From CAYZBM01 sp964476705 (lineage in GTDB: Bacteria > Pseudomonadota > Alphaproteobacteria > Rickettsiales > UBA6187): a stretch of DNA of 34,301 nucleotides. Position numbers and translations under genes: made by a program. The stretch covers positions 1 through 34,301 of the forward strand of contig CAYZBM010000010.1 in assembly GCA_964476705.1 (NCBI GenBank). Direction: 5' to 3'. The notes beneath the pieces are model-generated. The model was not told the origin of the DNA. It saw nothing but the letters and a program-made list of their open reading frames with translations, and did no database searches. This document shows, piece by piece, positions 8,261 to 14,429 of this stretch; the stretch's first letter is position 1; every line of letters starts with the position of its first letter.

Positions 8261-8385
8261 TTAAATTGATTATTTTTGAGGAATTTTTAGGCGAAGGTTG
8301 CTAAAGATACCGCAGCGTACACTTCGTACGTGAGGACAGCTTTAGTACCCTTTAACGACAAAATTACCAAAAAGAATCAATTTAA
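8261..8385 (-). repeat. R1 palindromic repeat, complete copy c, abutting ssrA 3' end
   Basis: A 125-base element with inverted ends: TTAAATTGATTATTTTT at the left and AAAAAGAATCAATTTAA at the right. Similarity between the arms continues for about 34 bases. In the gene orientation it folds as an outer imperfect stem, TAAAG/CTTTA, an internal loop of CTGTCCTCA facing CTGCGGTAT, and a CGTAC/GTACG apical hairpin. It starts immediately after the 3' end of the tmRNA coding piece. It could serve as a 3' processing or termination structure, or be a mobile palindromic element that settles behind genes. Confidence 0.85.
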
Positions 8386-8434
8386 AGGGAGGCTTCTGTT
8401 GCCCGGCGCCCCCCAAACCGCTCGCAATTGACGC

Positions 8435-8500
8435 TTATGCAGCAGCAGCTAACGCTACTTCTTCAAAATTGTCGTTCGCAGCAACGAAATTATCGTTTGC
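8435..8500 (-). other. tmRNA tag reading frame with duplicated ANDNF module
   Basis: The resume codon is GCA at 8500-8498 and the stop is TAA at 8437-8435. The 21 encoded residues are ANDNF (1-5), VA (6-7), ANDNF preceded by Ala (8-12, as A-NDNF), then EEVALAAAA. With the charged alanine the tag reads AANDNF-V-AANDNF-EEVALAAAA. Single-copy AANDNF followed by an acidic pair and a hydrophobic alanine-rich end is the usual alphaproteobacterial plan, so the AANDNF part, which binds SspB in that group, is present twice. The two copies differ in codons (AAC GAT AAT TTC against AAC GAC AAT TTT), so this is not a very recent exact duplication. Confidence 0.93.
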
Positions 8501-8580
8501 ACTTATAGTTTTTGATCTTTATACGGCAGTATCATACCGGGCAAAAAAAGCTCCTTTATTACGCACGTCGATGCTTGTTC

Positions 8581-8626
8581 ATCCCCACCAAATAAAGACT
8601 TATTTTATCTTTATTTGGTGGAGATG
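8581..8626 (-). other. Intervening hairpin of the tmRNA precursor
   Basis: The spacer between the two tmRNA pieces (8587-8615) extends the acceptor stem. CCACCAAATAAAGA and its exact complement TCTTTATTTGGTGG flank a nine-base loop, so the precursor forms one 19-pair helix continuous with the acceptor stem. This is the segment removed during maturation; RNase P and 3' nucleases would cut at its base. Confidence 0.85.
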
Positions 8627-8706
8627 CCGGGTACCGCCCCCGGGTCCGCAACGTCTATTCCAAACCTCAATTTATCACCATAGTACCTTTTAAGGGGTAC
8701 ATTTAC

Positions 8707-8735
8707 ATTATAACACAATTATTGTTTTTTGTAAA
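8707..8735 (-). promoter_or_regulatory. ssrA promoter
   Basis: On the minus strand -35 is TTTACA (8735-8730), the spacer is exactly 17 bases, and -10 is a perfect TATAAT (8712-8707). Transcription would begin around 8700, at the base of the GTACC/GGTAC hairpin. This is among the best promoters in the window, as expected for an abundant RNA. Confidence 0.8.
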
Positions 8736-8806
8736 TAATATATTGTCATTTCATAATTGAAATACATATAGAGGTCATGGATCCAGGAATAAATAAACGG
8801 GATATG

Positions 8807-8991
8807 TATAGTAGATTAAAAAAACATATACTCATAATACTATAGTATTTCATGATTGAAATGATCTATATTATGGATCCTGAACAAAACATAAATAGTA
8901 TTATAAGTATATGTTTTTTCAGGATATGTAGCATCATAGAAATAATTTAATAATTATTGATTAGAGGTAAATTATTTTTTGATCTACTATA
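8807..8991. repeat. R2 MITE-like palindromic element
   Basis: Terminal inverted repeats TATAGTAGATTAAAAAA (8807-8823) and TTTTTTGATCTACTATA (8975-8991) match at 16 of 17 positions. Inside, AAAAACATATACTCATAAT (from 8819) is inverted as ATTATAAGTATATGTTTTT (to about 8919), and ATCCTGAA/TTCAGGAT form another pair. The right half (ATATGTAGCATCATA... to the end) recurs at 17967-18042. There is no coding capacity, so it is a non-autonomous element. Confidence 0.75.
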
Positions 8992-9004
8992 TTTTATGTT
9001 TTAT

Positions 9005-9107
9005 TTGGGATCCAAAAATACGTTCATTTCAATTAAGAAATACTGTAGCATTATATAAATAATTTATTTTATATTATTTTAGGTAAATTATTTCTTAATC
9101 TACTATA
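9005..9107. repeat. R2 element, diverged copy
   Basis: It shares GGATCC near its left end, GTAGCATTATATAAATAATTT and GGTAAATTATTTCTTAATC followed by TACTATA with the other R2 copies at 8807-8991 and 17908-18042, in the same order. The left terminal repeat is not clear. It lies directly upstream of thyX. Confidence 0.65.
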
Positions 9108-9139
9108 ATTACATATTTACTTTTTAAAGCAGAGCTCTT

Positions 9140-9180
9140 AAGTTGTGTTTTAGAATTATTTTTACCAAAAGGCACAACTT
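9140..9180 (+). promoter_or_regulatory. Hairpin in the thyX leader
   Basis: AAGTTGTG (9140-9147) pairs with CACAACTT (9173-9180); TTTT/AAAA inside can extend the stem. It ends 29 bases before the thyX ATG. No T-tract follows, so it is not a simple terminator. It could be an operator or a leader structure. Confidence 0.4.
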
Positions 9181-9209
9181 GACCGGATACATAAAAAGAG
9201 AGAAAGAAA

Positions 9210-10145
9210 ATGCTACTTACCCTAGAACAAGAAACTGAGATTAACGAGCTAAAACAACAAACGGCAAGCACTAAAAGACCAGTAGTTTCTGAGCTTGAAG
9301 AAATACTTTTTGAGCCAATAAAAATTCTCGATCATGGCTTTGTAAGAGTTGTGGATTATATGGGTGATGACTCAGCTATAGTGCAGGCTGCTCGCGTTTC
9401 TTATGGCAAAGGAACTAAAAAATTAAACCAAGACACCGGCCTTATTCGCTACTTATTGCGGCACCAACATACTACTCCTTTTGAAATGTGCGAAATTAAG
9501 TTCCATTTAAAAATGCCAATTTTTATCGCTAGACAATGGATTCGACACCGAACTGCTAATGTAAATGAATATTCAGCCCGCTATTCAATATTAGATAAAG
9601 AATTCTATATCCCATCTCCAGAAGCTCTTGCTGCACAATCGACCAAAAACCACCAAGGTCGTAGTGACGAGAAATTAACCCCAGAGGAAACTAAATGGGC
9701 TATAGATCTATTTAAAAAAGATGCCGATTTATGCTACAAACATTACGAAGAATTAATGAATGTTCGTAATGATGGTAGCCTTATAAATCCAGAACATAAG
9801 GGTATTGCAAGAGAATTAGCCAGAATGAATTTACCATTAAATATTTACACTCAATGGTACTGGAAAATAGACTTACACAACCTATTGCATTTTCTACATC
9901 TACGCGCCGATAGCCATGCCCAGCATGAAATTAGAGTTTACGCAACTGCCATGCTCGACATTGTCGCAAAATGGGTGCCAATAACCTATCAAGCCTTTAT
10001 GGACTACCGTAAAGATGGCCATAAATTGTCGAAACAAACCTTAGCTATAGTTAAACGTATGCTTAAAGGAGAAAAGGTAGATAGCAGTAATTCAGGCCTA
10101 AGTCAGCGCGAGTGGGACGAATTCGCACAGGAATTTGGACTATAA
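9210..10145 (+). CDS. thyX: Flavin-dependent thymidylate synthase
   Basis: ThyX makes dTMP from dUMP using FAD/NADPH and methylene-tetrahydrofolate; it replaces ThyA. The 311-residue protein carries the diagnostic ThyX motif RHRTANVNEYS (112-122; RHRx7S) and RHQHTTPFE (84-92), which contacts flavin. The C-terminal part has LHNLLHFLHLRADSHAQHEIR, with the arginine and histidines that bind nucleotide and FAD. The first about 35 residues are a poorly conserved extension. Start ATG 9210 follows an A/G-rich AGAGAGAAAG. It is a single gene: upstream is repeat DNA, downstream the hipBA promoter. Rickettsiales commonly rely on ThyX. Confidence 0.97.
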   Translation: MLLTLEQETEINELKQQTASTKRPVVSELEEILFEPIKILDHGFVRVVDYMGDDSAIVQAARVSYGKGTKKLNQDTGLIRYLLRHQHTTPFEMCEIKFHLKMPIFIARQWIRHRTANVNEYSARYSILDKEFYIPSPEALAAQSTKNHQGRSDEKLTPEETKWAIDLFKKDADLCYKHYEELMNVRNDGSLINPEHKGIARELARMNLPLNIYTQWYWKIDLHNLLHFLHLRADSHAQHEIRVYATAMLDIVAKWVPITYQAFMDYRKDGHKLSKQTLAIVKRMLKGEKVDSSNSGLSQREWDEFAQEFGL

Positions 10146-10146
10146 T

Positions 10147-10160
10147 TGCATTTAAATGCA
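10147..10160. repeat. 14-base perfect palindrome after thyX
   Basis: TGCATTTAAATGCA begins two bases after the thyX stop. It has no loop and no T-tract, so it is more likely a protein-binding site or chance than a terminator. Confidence 0.35.
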
Positions 10161-10199
10161 TATAGTCAACTTAAATCAGTTACTTGGCGCTAATTAACC

Positions 10200-10234
10200 T
10201 TGTCTTATTCATGAATATATACTATAATGAATAT
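10200..10234 (+). promoter_or_regulatory. hipBA promoter with candidate HipB operator
   Basis: TTGTCT (10200-10205), a 17-base spacer and TATAAT (10223-10228) form a good promoter. The spacer contains the palindrome ATTCATGAAT (10208-10217), and ATGAATAT occurs twice, 16 bases apart (10211 and 10227). These are candidate HipB sites for autorepression. Because -10 overlaps the ATG at 10227, that ATG cannot be the start of hipB from this promoter. Confidence 0.6.
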
Positions 10235-10274
10235 TATTTTAAAAATATGCAATATAATATATAAAAATACCCTG

Positions 10275-10595
10275 ATGGATAATTTAATAGACGATTTTAT
10301 AGAAGACATAATTCTTTCCTTAAAAAAGGCTAGAAAAATCCGCAAGCTAAGTCAAAAAGATCTAGCAGAAAAACTCTCTATTCCACAAAGTCACATTTCT
10401 AAAATAGAAAATGGCCGCATTAATCCGACAAGCCATTTATTAATCCAAATAGCCCGTACATTAGGATATGAATTAGTAGCAGTACCAAAAAAATATCTAA
10501 ATGTAGTTGAAACTATAATCGACGAGAATCCAAAAAAAGGCCGCTGGCAAGAACCAGCTTATAGTCTAGATAAAGACGAGGATCATGATGAGTAA
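10275..10595 (+). CDS. hipB: HipB-like antitoxin, XRE-family DNA-binding protein
   Basis: A 106-residue protein starting at ATG 10275 (MDNLIDDF). An upstream in-frame ATG at 10227 overlaps the -10 box of the promoter and is rejected. Residues about 10-65 are a cro/C1-type helix-turn-helix: LKKARKIRKLSQKDLAEKL, then IPQSHISKIENGRINPTSHLLIQIARTLGYEL. The acidic C-terminal tail (DKDEDHDE) is typical of an antitoxin extension. It overlaps the downstream hipA by 11 bases. Expected roles are neutralising HipA and repressing its own promoter. No strong Shine-Dalgarno is visible, consistent with a nearly leaderless or weakly translated message. Confidence 0.85.
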   Translation: MDNLIDDFIEDIILSLKKARKIRKLSQKDLAEKLSIPQSHISKIENGRINPTSHLLIQIARTLGYELVAVPKKYLNVVETIIDENPKKGRWQEPAYSLDKDEDHDE

Positions 10596-11811
10596 AGACA
10601 ACACATTAAATGTATTATTATATAATAAAAAAATTGGAACAATAATATTAACTCCAACTGGACATAATATTTTTACCTTTAGCAATGATTATATTAACGA
10701 TCAAAACAGACCCATATTAGGCCTTTCTTTTAAAGATAAAATGGGCGAAATTATAACCGATATAAGACCAACTCGCTTACAACTTCCTCCATTTTTTAGC
10801 AATCTTTTGCCTGAAGAACATTTACGTGAATATCTTGCTAAACGAGCAAAAGTTAGTGTTAAACGTGAGTTTTTTTTGCTTTGGGCCTTAGGAAAAGATC
10901 TACCAGGAGCAATTACCATTGAACCAGAGGATAAAGAAAGTTGGCCAGATTTTACTGAAAATGAATCAGATCAAACCCATAAAAATGCTTTAAGATTTTC
11001 CCTAGCTGGTATTCAGCTAAAATTTTCAGCTATAGCTAAACCTCACGGCGGATTAACCATTCCAGCACTTGGAATTGGCGGATCTTTTATTATAAAATTA
11101 CCCTCACTACGTTTTGCAAGAATACCAGAAAACGAATATTCAATGATGTTACTGGCTAAAGAATTAAAAATGGATGTCCCGGAAATTGAGCTTGTTGAAT
11201 TAAATAAGATTGACAATTTACCAAAAGATTTAGGACCACTTGCAGGACCAGCTCTAAAAATAAGACGTTTTGATCGTAGTGATAAAGGTCCAATCCATAT
11301 CGAAGATTTTTCTCAAGTCTTCGCTACATACCCAGAAAACAAATACGAAACAGGTAGTTATAAAAACATCGCCGAAGTGATTGGCAAAGAAACTGAAACA
11401 AAAGATATAGAAGAATTTATTCGCCGGATAGTATTTAATACCTTAATTGGCAATGCTGACATGCATCTAAAAAACTGGTCGTTAATTTACCTTAATCCTA
11501 GAAAACCTAGTCTAGCTCCAGCTTATGATTTTGTTTCAACTATACCATTTATTACCGATAACAGTATGGCGTTAAAATATGTAAAAACTAAAAACATGCA
11601 CGAATTATCGTTAGCTATGCTTACATATTTTGCTAATAAATCTAAGCTGCCAGAAGACCTAGTCCTTATAACTGCAAAAAATACTGTCAAAGATTTTTTA
11701 AGTTTATGGCATAGCGGAGTAAAGAATCTTCCTTTAGACAGCAGAACTATTTCGATAATTGAAAACCATTTTAAAGAGATAACTTTAGTTAAAGAAATAA
11801 AAAGTTACTAA
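10585..11811 (+). CDS. hipA: HipA-family serine/threonine kinase toxin
   Basis: A 408-residue protein close to full length for HipA (E. coli 440). The N-terminal HipA_N-like subdomain is followed by FSLAGIQLKF, where Ser139 corresponds to the autophosphorylated Ser150 loop of E. coli HipA. The catalytic loop is GNADMHLKNW with Asp292, and the metal-binding APAYDF has Asp315, so the kinase looks intact. E. coli HipA phosphorylates GltX and causes growth arrest; related kinases use other targets, so the substrate here is not assigned. Either ATG 10585 or ATG 10588 can start it; both overlap the end of hipB, implying coupling. The next gene is ftsA, 154 bases on. Confidence 0.93.
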   Translation: MMSKDNTLNVLLYNKKIGTIILTPTGHNIFTFSNDYINDQNRPILGLSFKDKMGEIITDIRPTRLQLPPFFSNLLPEEHLREYLAKRAKVSVKREFFLLWALGKDLPGAITIEPEDKESWPDFTENESDQTHKNALRFSLAGIQLKFSAIAKPHGGLTIPALGIGGSFIIKLPSLRFARIPENEYSMMLLAKELKMDVPEIELVELNKIDNLPKDLGPLAGPALKIRRFDRSDKGPIHIEDFSQVFATYPENKYETGSYKNIAEVIGKETETKDIEEFIRRIVFNTLIGNADMHLKNWSLIYLNPRKPSLAPAYDFVSTIPFITDNSMALKYVKTKNMHELSLAMLTYFANKSKLPEDLVLITAKNTVKDFLSLWHSGVKNLPLDSRTISIIENHFKEITLVKEIKSY

Positions 11812-11965
11812 TCACTTAATTAAGTAACATTGTGATGCAAAAGGCGCGTTAGGTTTCTTTTGCCAATCTTCTCATAATTTTATATTGTCCATTCATAAGA
11901 TTTTCCGATATATACAAATATACATCTGAAGAAATAAACCTTAATATATAGAATCGTCTTAAATT
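11812..11965. other. hipA-ftsA intergenic region with hairpin
   Basis: GCAAAAG (11837-11843) and CTTTTGC (11857-11863) form a seven-pair hairpin with a 13-base loop. No T-tract follows, so termination is uncertain. The rest is AT-rich and contains no clear ftsA promoter or Shine-Dalgarno. Confidence 0.35.
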
Positions 11966-13210
11966 ATGGTCAAACCTAGAACTAATTATATTGCTTCGCT
12001 AGATATTGGTAATAACAAAATTATCTGTTTAATTGCTGAAGTAAAATCAAATGGTGAGTTAAATGTAATTGGCATTGGTCATAATGAATCAGCCGGCATT
12101 AAATCAGGAACTATTGTTAATATTCAAAAAGCTGAAATTGCCATAAGGGCCGCGGTTAGTGCCGCCGAACAAATGGCAGGTATCAATGTTGATAAAATTA
12201 TAGTTAATATTTCTGGAGCTAAACAAAAATCGCATTTAGTTAGCGTTGAAGTTCCTATCACCCAAGGGCAAGAAATAAATTCAAAAGATATAAATCGCCT
12301 GATTGAGGAAGCTTGTAAATATGTAGCCCAAGAAAATATCGAAATTGTTCATTGTATACCTATTGAATATATGATTGATAATAATCCAGGAATAACAGAC
12401 CCTACTGGAATGTTCGGCACAGTACTTAGTGCTAACTTACATATTATCACCGCTTGTAGTAGCGTTATCCATAATCTTACTAACTGCTTAGCTAAATGCC
12501 ATCTTGATGTTGAATATTACGTGTCGAGCCCTTTAGCCTCAGGTTATAGCTGTTTAAAAGAAGATGAAAAATTACTCGGCTGTATTTTAATTGAGTTTGG
12601 TGGCGGCAATACTACATTAAGTTATTTTAAAAATGGCCATATTGTTCATATGGATACTATTGCCTTAGGCGGCAGTCATATAACCAACGATATAGCACTG
12701 GGTATTTCTACCCATATTAATGGCGCTGAAAGAATTAAAACTTTATATGGAAGCCTTTTTAATAGCACTAACGACGAAAATGACCTGATTAACGTTCCAG
12801 TTATGGATAGTGAAAACACCGATAGCACTAATCAAATTGAACGAGCGATATTATTTGATATCATTTTGCCAAGAGTGGAAGAAATACTAGAAGCAATTAA
12901 AGATAATATCGACCATTCGAGCCTTGCTAAAACCGGGAAGACTATAATTATCACAGGCGGCGCATCACAATTATCAGGACTAAAAGAATTTGTAGCTCAC
13001 TATTTAAATAAACAAGTACGTATCGGTATCCCGCCAAAACTTAATGGCCTCAATGATAATATCAAAGGACCTGCTTTTGCCACATCTATAGGTATGCTCC
13101 AATATAGTCTCGATAAATTAATCGCCGAAAATAAAGATAACCCGAAAAGCCCTTACTTTGTTAAAAATAGTATTAATAGTTTATCGAGATGGTTTAAGGA
13201 GAATTTTTGA
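11966..13210 (+). CDS. ftsA: Cell division protein FtsA
   Basis: FtsA is the actin-like protein that tethers FtsZ to the membrane and recruits the divisome. The 414 residues show SLDIGNNKIICLIAEV (phosphate 1), an SHS2/1C region with SGTIVNIQKAEIAIRAAV, LIEFGGGNTTLSYFKNG (phosphate 2) and IIITGGASQLSGLKEF (adenosine motif). The C-terminal SINSLSRWFKENF is an amphipathic helix, the membrane-targeting sequence. ftsA usually follows ftsQ in the dcw cluster; here it is alone between hipA and a convergent effector-like gene, with no ftsQ or ftsZ nearby. Confidence 0.95.
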   Translation: MVKPRTNYIASLDIGNNKIICLIAEVKSNGELNVIGIGHNESAGIKSGTIVNIQKAEIAIRAAVSAAEQMAGINVDKIIVNISGAKQKSHLVSVEVPITQGQEINSKDINRLIEEACKYVAQENIEIVHCIPIEYMIDNNPGITDPTGMFGTVLSANLHIITACSSVIHNLTNCLAKCHLDVEYYVSSPLASGYSCLKEDEKLLGCILIEFGGGNTTLSYFKNGHIVHMDTIALGGSHITNDIALGISTHINGAERIKTLYGSLFNSTNDENDLINVPVMDSENTDSTNQIERAILFDIILPRVEEILEAIKDNIDHSSLAKTGKTIIITGGASQLSGLKEFVAHYLNKQVRIGIPPKLNGLNDNIKGPAFATSIGMLQYSLDKLIAENKDNPKSPYFVKNSINSLSRWFKENF

Positions 13211-13217
13211 AGAACCA

Positions 13218-14261
13218 TTAAACTCTAGATTCCCTACTCCCGGATATTCTTCTAGTACTAGCAACACTAGCAGCACTAGCACCTAACAATGGAGTCCTCT
13301 CATTAACTTCTCTTTCTGCCAACTCCATAACATCTGGCTCATCTACGAAGCTAGAAGATAAGCTTTGTAATCTAGTAGAAATATATTGATTAGTCATTTC
13401 CTTATTTTGATCGGAAGCAAAAAATACTGTATTTTCACCTCTCAATATTCCTTCATATAAAACTTTAGCTCGATTTGTATTTGCTACAACACCATTACCA
13501 ACTAAGTATCTTTCTGCTAAAGCACATTGAGCGGGAACATATCCAAGATCTGCAATTTTTCTACAAACTTCAAACATATCAGATCGATTAAAAACATCTT
13601 TATCTTTACATAGTTTAGAGATTTTATTACTACATGAATACGCAGCTAATTGATCAGAGGATAATCTTTTACTATATAAACTCACGTATAATTCAGCAGC
13701 CTCTGCTATTTTTTCTGATGATATATATATTTTAGCTAAATGGCCCATAGCTTCTTCACGAGGATTAGGAGTACCTTCATCAGAAGGATTAGCAATAGCT
13801 TTATTAAACCAAGACATAGCTAAATCCATAGCCGATTGATCACTAGATAAATCAGTCAATTTTAAATCACTGTGATTTAGAAAATAATATTCTCCTAGTA
13901 AATTTTGAGCCCAAGCATATCCCATATCAGCGGCTTTTTCTAAACCTTTAAAAACGTCTTTAGTTTCACTTTCATTAAATTCTTCACTTAATTTTTTCTT
14001 ACCATAAGCATCACTTTCTGTAATAAAAATATATTGTAGCGTTAATATTCTACCTTCAACATCTTGAATTCCTTTAAATTTAGACAAATCACCTTCTCTT
14101 ATTCTATTTTTTATTTCTTCTAATTTATCATAAATTTCTCTCAATTTATCATTAGAAAGCTTATCATTATACAATAAATCATCAAAACTACTTCTAAGAA
14201 AAGAATAAATATTAAAAGAATTAATATTCAAATCAGCTATACTATTGTTATGCTCAAACAT
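13218..14261 (-). CDS. Sel1/TPR-like repeat protein with C-terminal acidic dileucine motif; possible effector
   Basis: Start set at ATG 14261 (MFEHNNS), eight bases after TAGGAG; the longer frame from 14303 lacks a ribosome site. The product is 347 residues and has no signal peptide or membrane helix. Sel1-like helix pairs are visible in AADMGYAWAQNLLGEYYF and in ADLGYVPAQCALAERYLVGN followed by RAKVLYEGIL. The C-terminus (codons 13301-13221) has ERTPLLG, a fit to the eukaryotic [DE]xxxL[LI] endolysosomal sorting signal, followed by a Ser/Ala-rich tail ending in RRISGSRESRV. Sel1 proteins often mediate bacterium-host contacts, and basic C-termini suit type IV secretion. The effector role is inference; I do not recognise a specific family member. 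Confidence 0.7.
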   Translation of the reverse strand: MFEHNNSIADLNINSFNIYSFLRSSFDDLLYNDKLSNDKLREIYDKLEEIKNRIREGDLSKFKGIQDVEGRILTLQYIFITESDAYGKKKLSEEFNESETKDVFKGLEKAADMGYAWAQNLLGEYYFLNHSDLKLTDLSSDQSAMDLAMSWFNKAIANPSDEGTPNPREEAMGHLAKIYISSEKIAEAAELYVSLYSKRLSSDQLAAYSCSNKISKLCKDKDVFNRSDMFEVCRKIADLGYVPAQCALAERYLVGNGVVANTNRAKVLYEGILRGENTVFFASDQNKEMTNQYISTRLQSLSSSFVDEPDVMELAEREVNERTPLLGASAASVASTRRISGSRESRV

Positions 14262-14429
14262 TTTATAAACTCCTAAGTATTGATATAATTTATGTATTAC
14301 CATAATAACATATCTTTCTTAAAAAAAAGTTAATATATCAACGATCATCTGCGGTCGACAAGAAGATTACTCCATCTGGCGTCAATATTTACCTCTAAAA
14401 GCCTAAAATTAATCTATAAAAATAGATAA
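14262..14429. other. Short intergenic region, nothing recognised
   Basis: It contains the leader of the Sel1-repeat gene (TAGGAG on the minus strand near 14270-14275) and a slightly GC-richer patch at 14341-14390 with no frame longer than about 15 codons. No tRNA or hairpin with a T-tract is seen. Confidence 0.5.

Larger units (their letters stand above)
8390..8700 (-). ncRNA. ssrA: tmRNA, circularly permuted two-piece alphaproteobacterial type
   Basis: tmRNA rescues stalled ribosomes by adding a degradation tag. In the minus direction the acceptor piece comes first (about 8682-8616). It contains TTTGGAATAGACGTTGCGGA, then CCCGGGGGCGGTACCCGG, the T-arm form I know from alphaproteobacterial tmRNAs, and ends CATCTCCACCA with an encoded CCA at 8618-8616. 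After a 29-base intervening segment the coding piece begins at 8586 with GGGGATG and ATCGACGTGCGT, holds the tag frame (8500-8435), and ends near 8390 after a GGGGGGC/GCCTCCC stem. GGGGATG pairs with CATCTCC to form the seven-base acceptor stem with G-U at the third pair, the alanine identity element. A GTACC/GGTAC hairpin (8700-8683) starts the transcript. Exact mature 5' and 3' ends are not determined. The conserved blocks make the call firm. Confidence 0.95.
8736..9209. other. Repeat-filled intergenic region between ssrA and thyX
   Basis: No gene is seen. 8747-8762 and 8848-8863 are near-identical small hairpins (ATTTCATAATTGAAAT and ATTTCATGATTGAAAT), each followed about ten bases later by ATGGATCC, so part of the region is a tandem duplication. 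8807-8991 is an R2 element and 9005-9107 a second, diverged one. 9140-9180 holds an AAGTTGTG/CACAACTT hairpin just upstream of thyX. AGAGAGAAAG before the thyX ATG is the likely ribosome site. Confidence 0.7.

Noticed and set aside
7960..8385. Possible CRISPR array (tandem repeats with short spacers)
   Set aside because: The units are about 124 bases, the spacer is the same ten bases each time, and the repeats are long palindromes; this is a tandem repeat, not a CRISPR.
8469..8693. A 74-codon plus-strand open frame
   Set aside because: It lies entirely antisense to the tmRNA gene, whose conserved acceptor and coding-piece blocks explain the sequence.
10227..10274. Longer N-terminus for hipB
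   Set aside because: The ATG overlaps the -10 box of the only good promoter, and the added residues do not belong to the helix-turn-helix domain.
11837..11863. Rho-independent terminator after hipA
   Set aside because: The hairpin has a 13-base loop and no T-tract.
13211..13217. An ftsZ gene or dcw continuation after ftsA
   Set aside because: Only seven bases separate ftsA from the convergent Sel1-repeat gene; no other division gene is present.
14341..14395. GC-richer patch as a possible gene or transposase relic
   Set aside because: The open frames are under about 15 codons and I recognise no domain.
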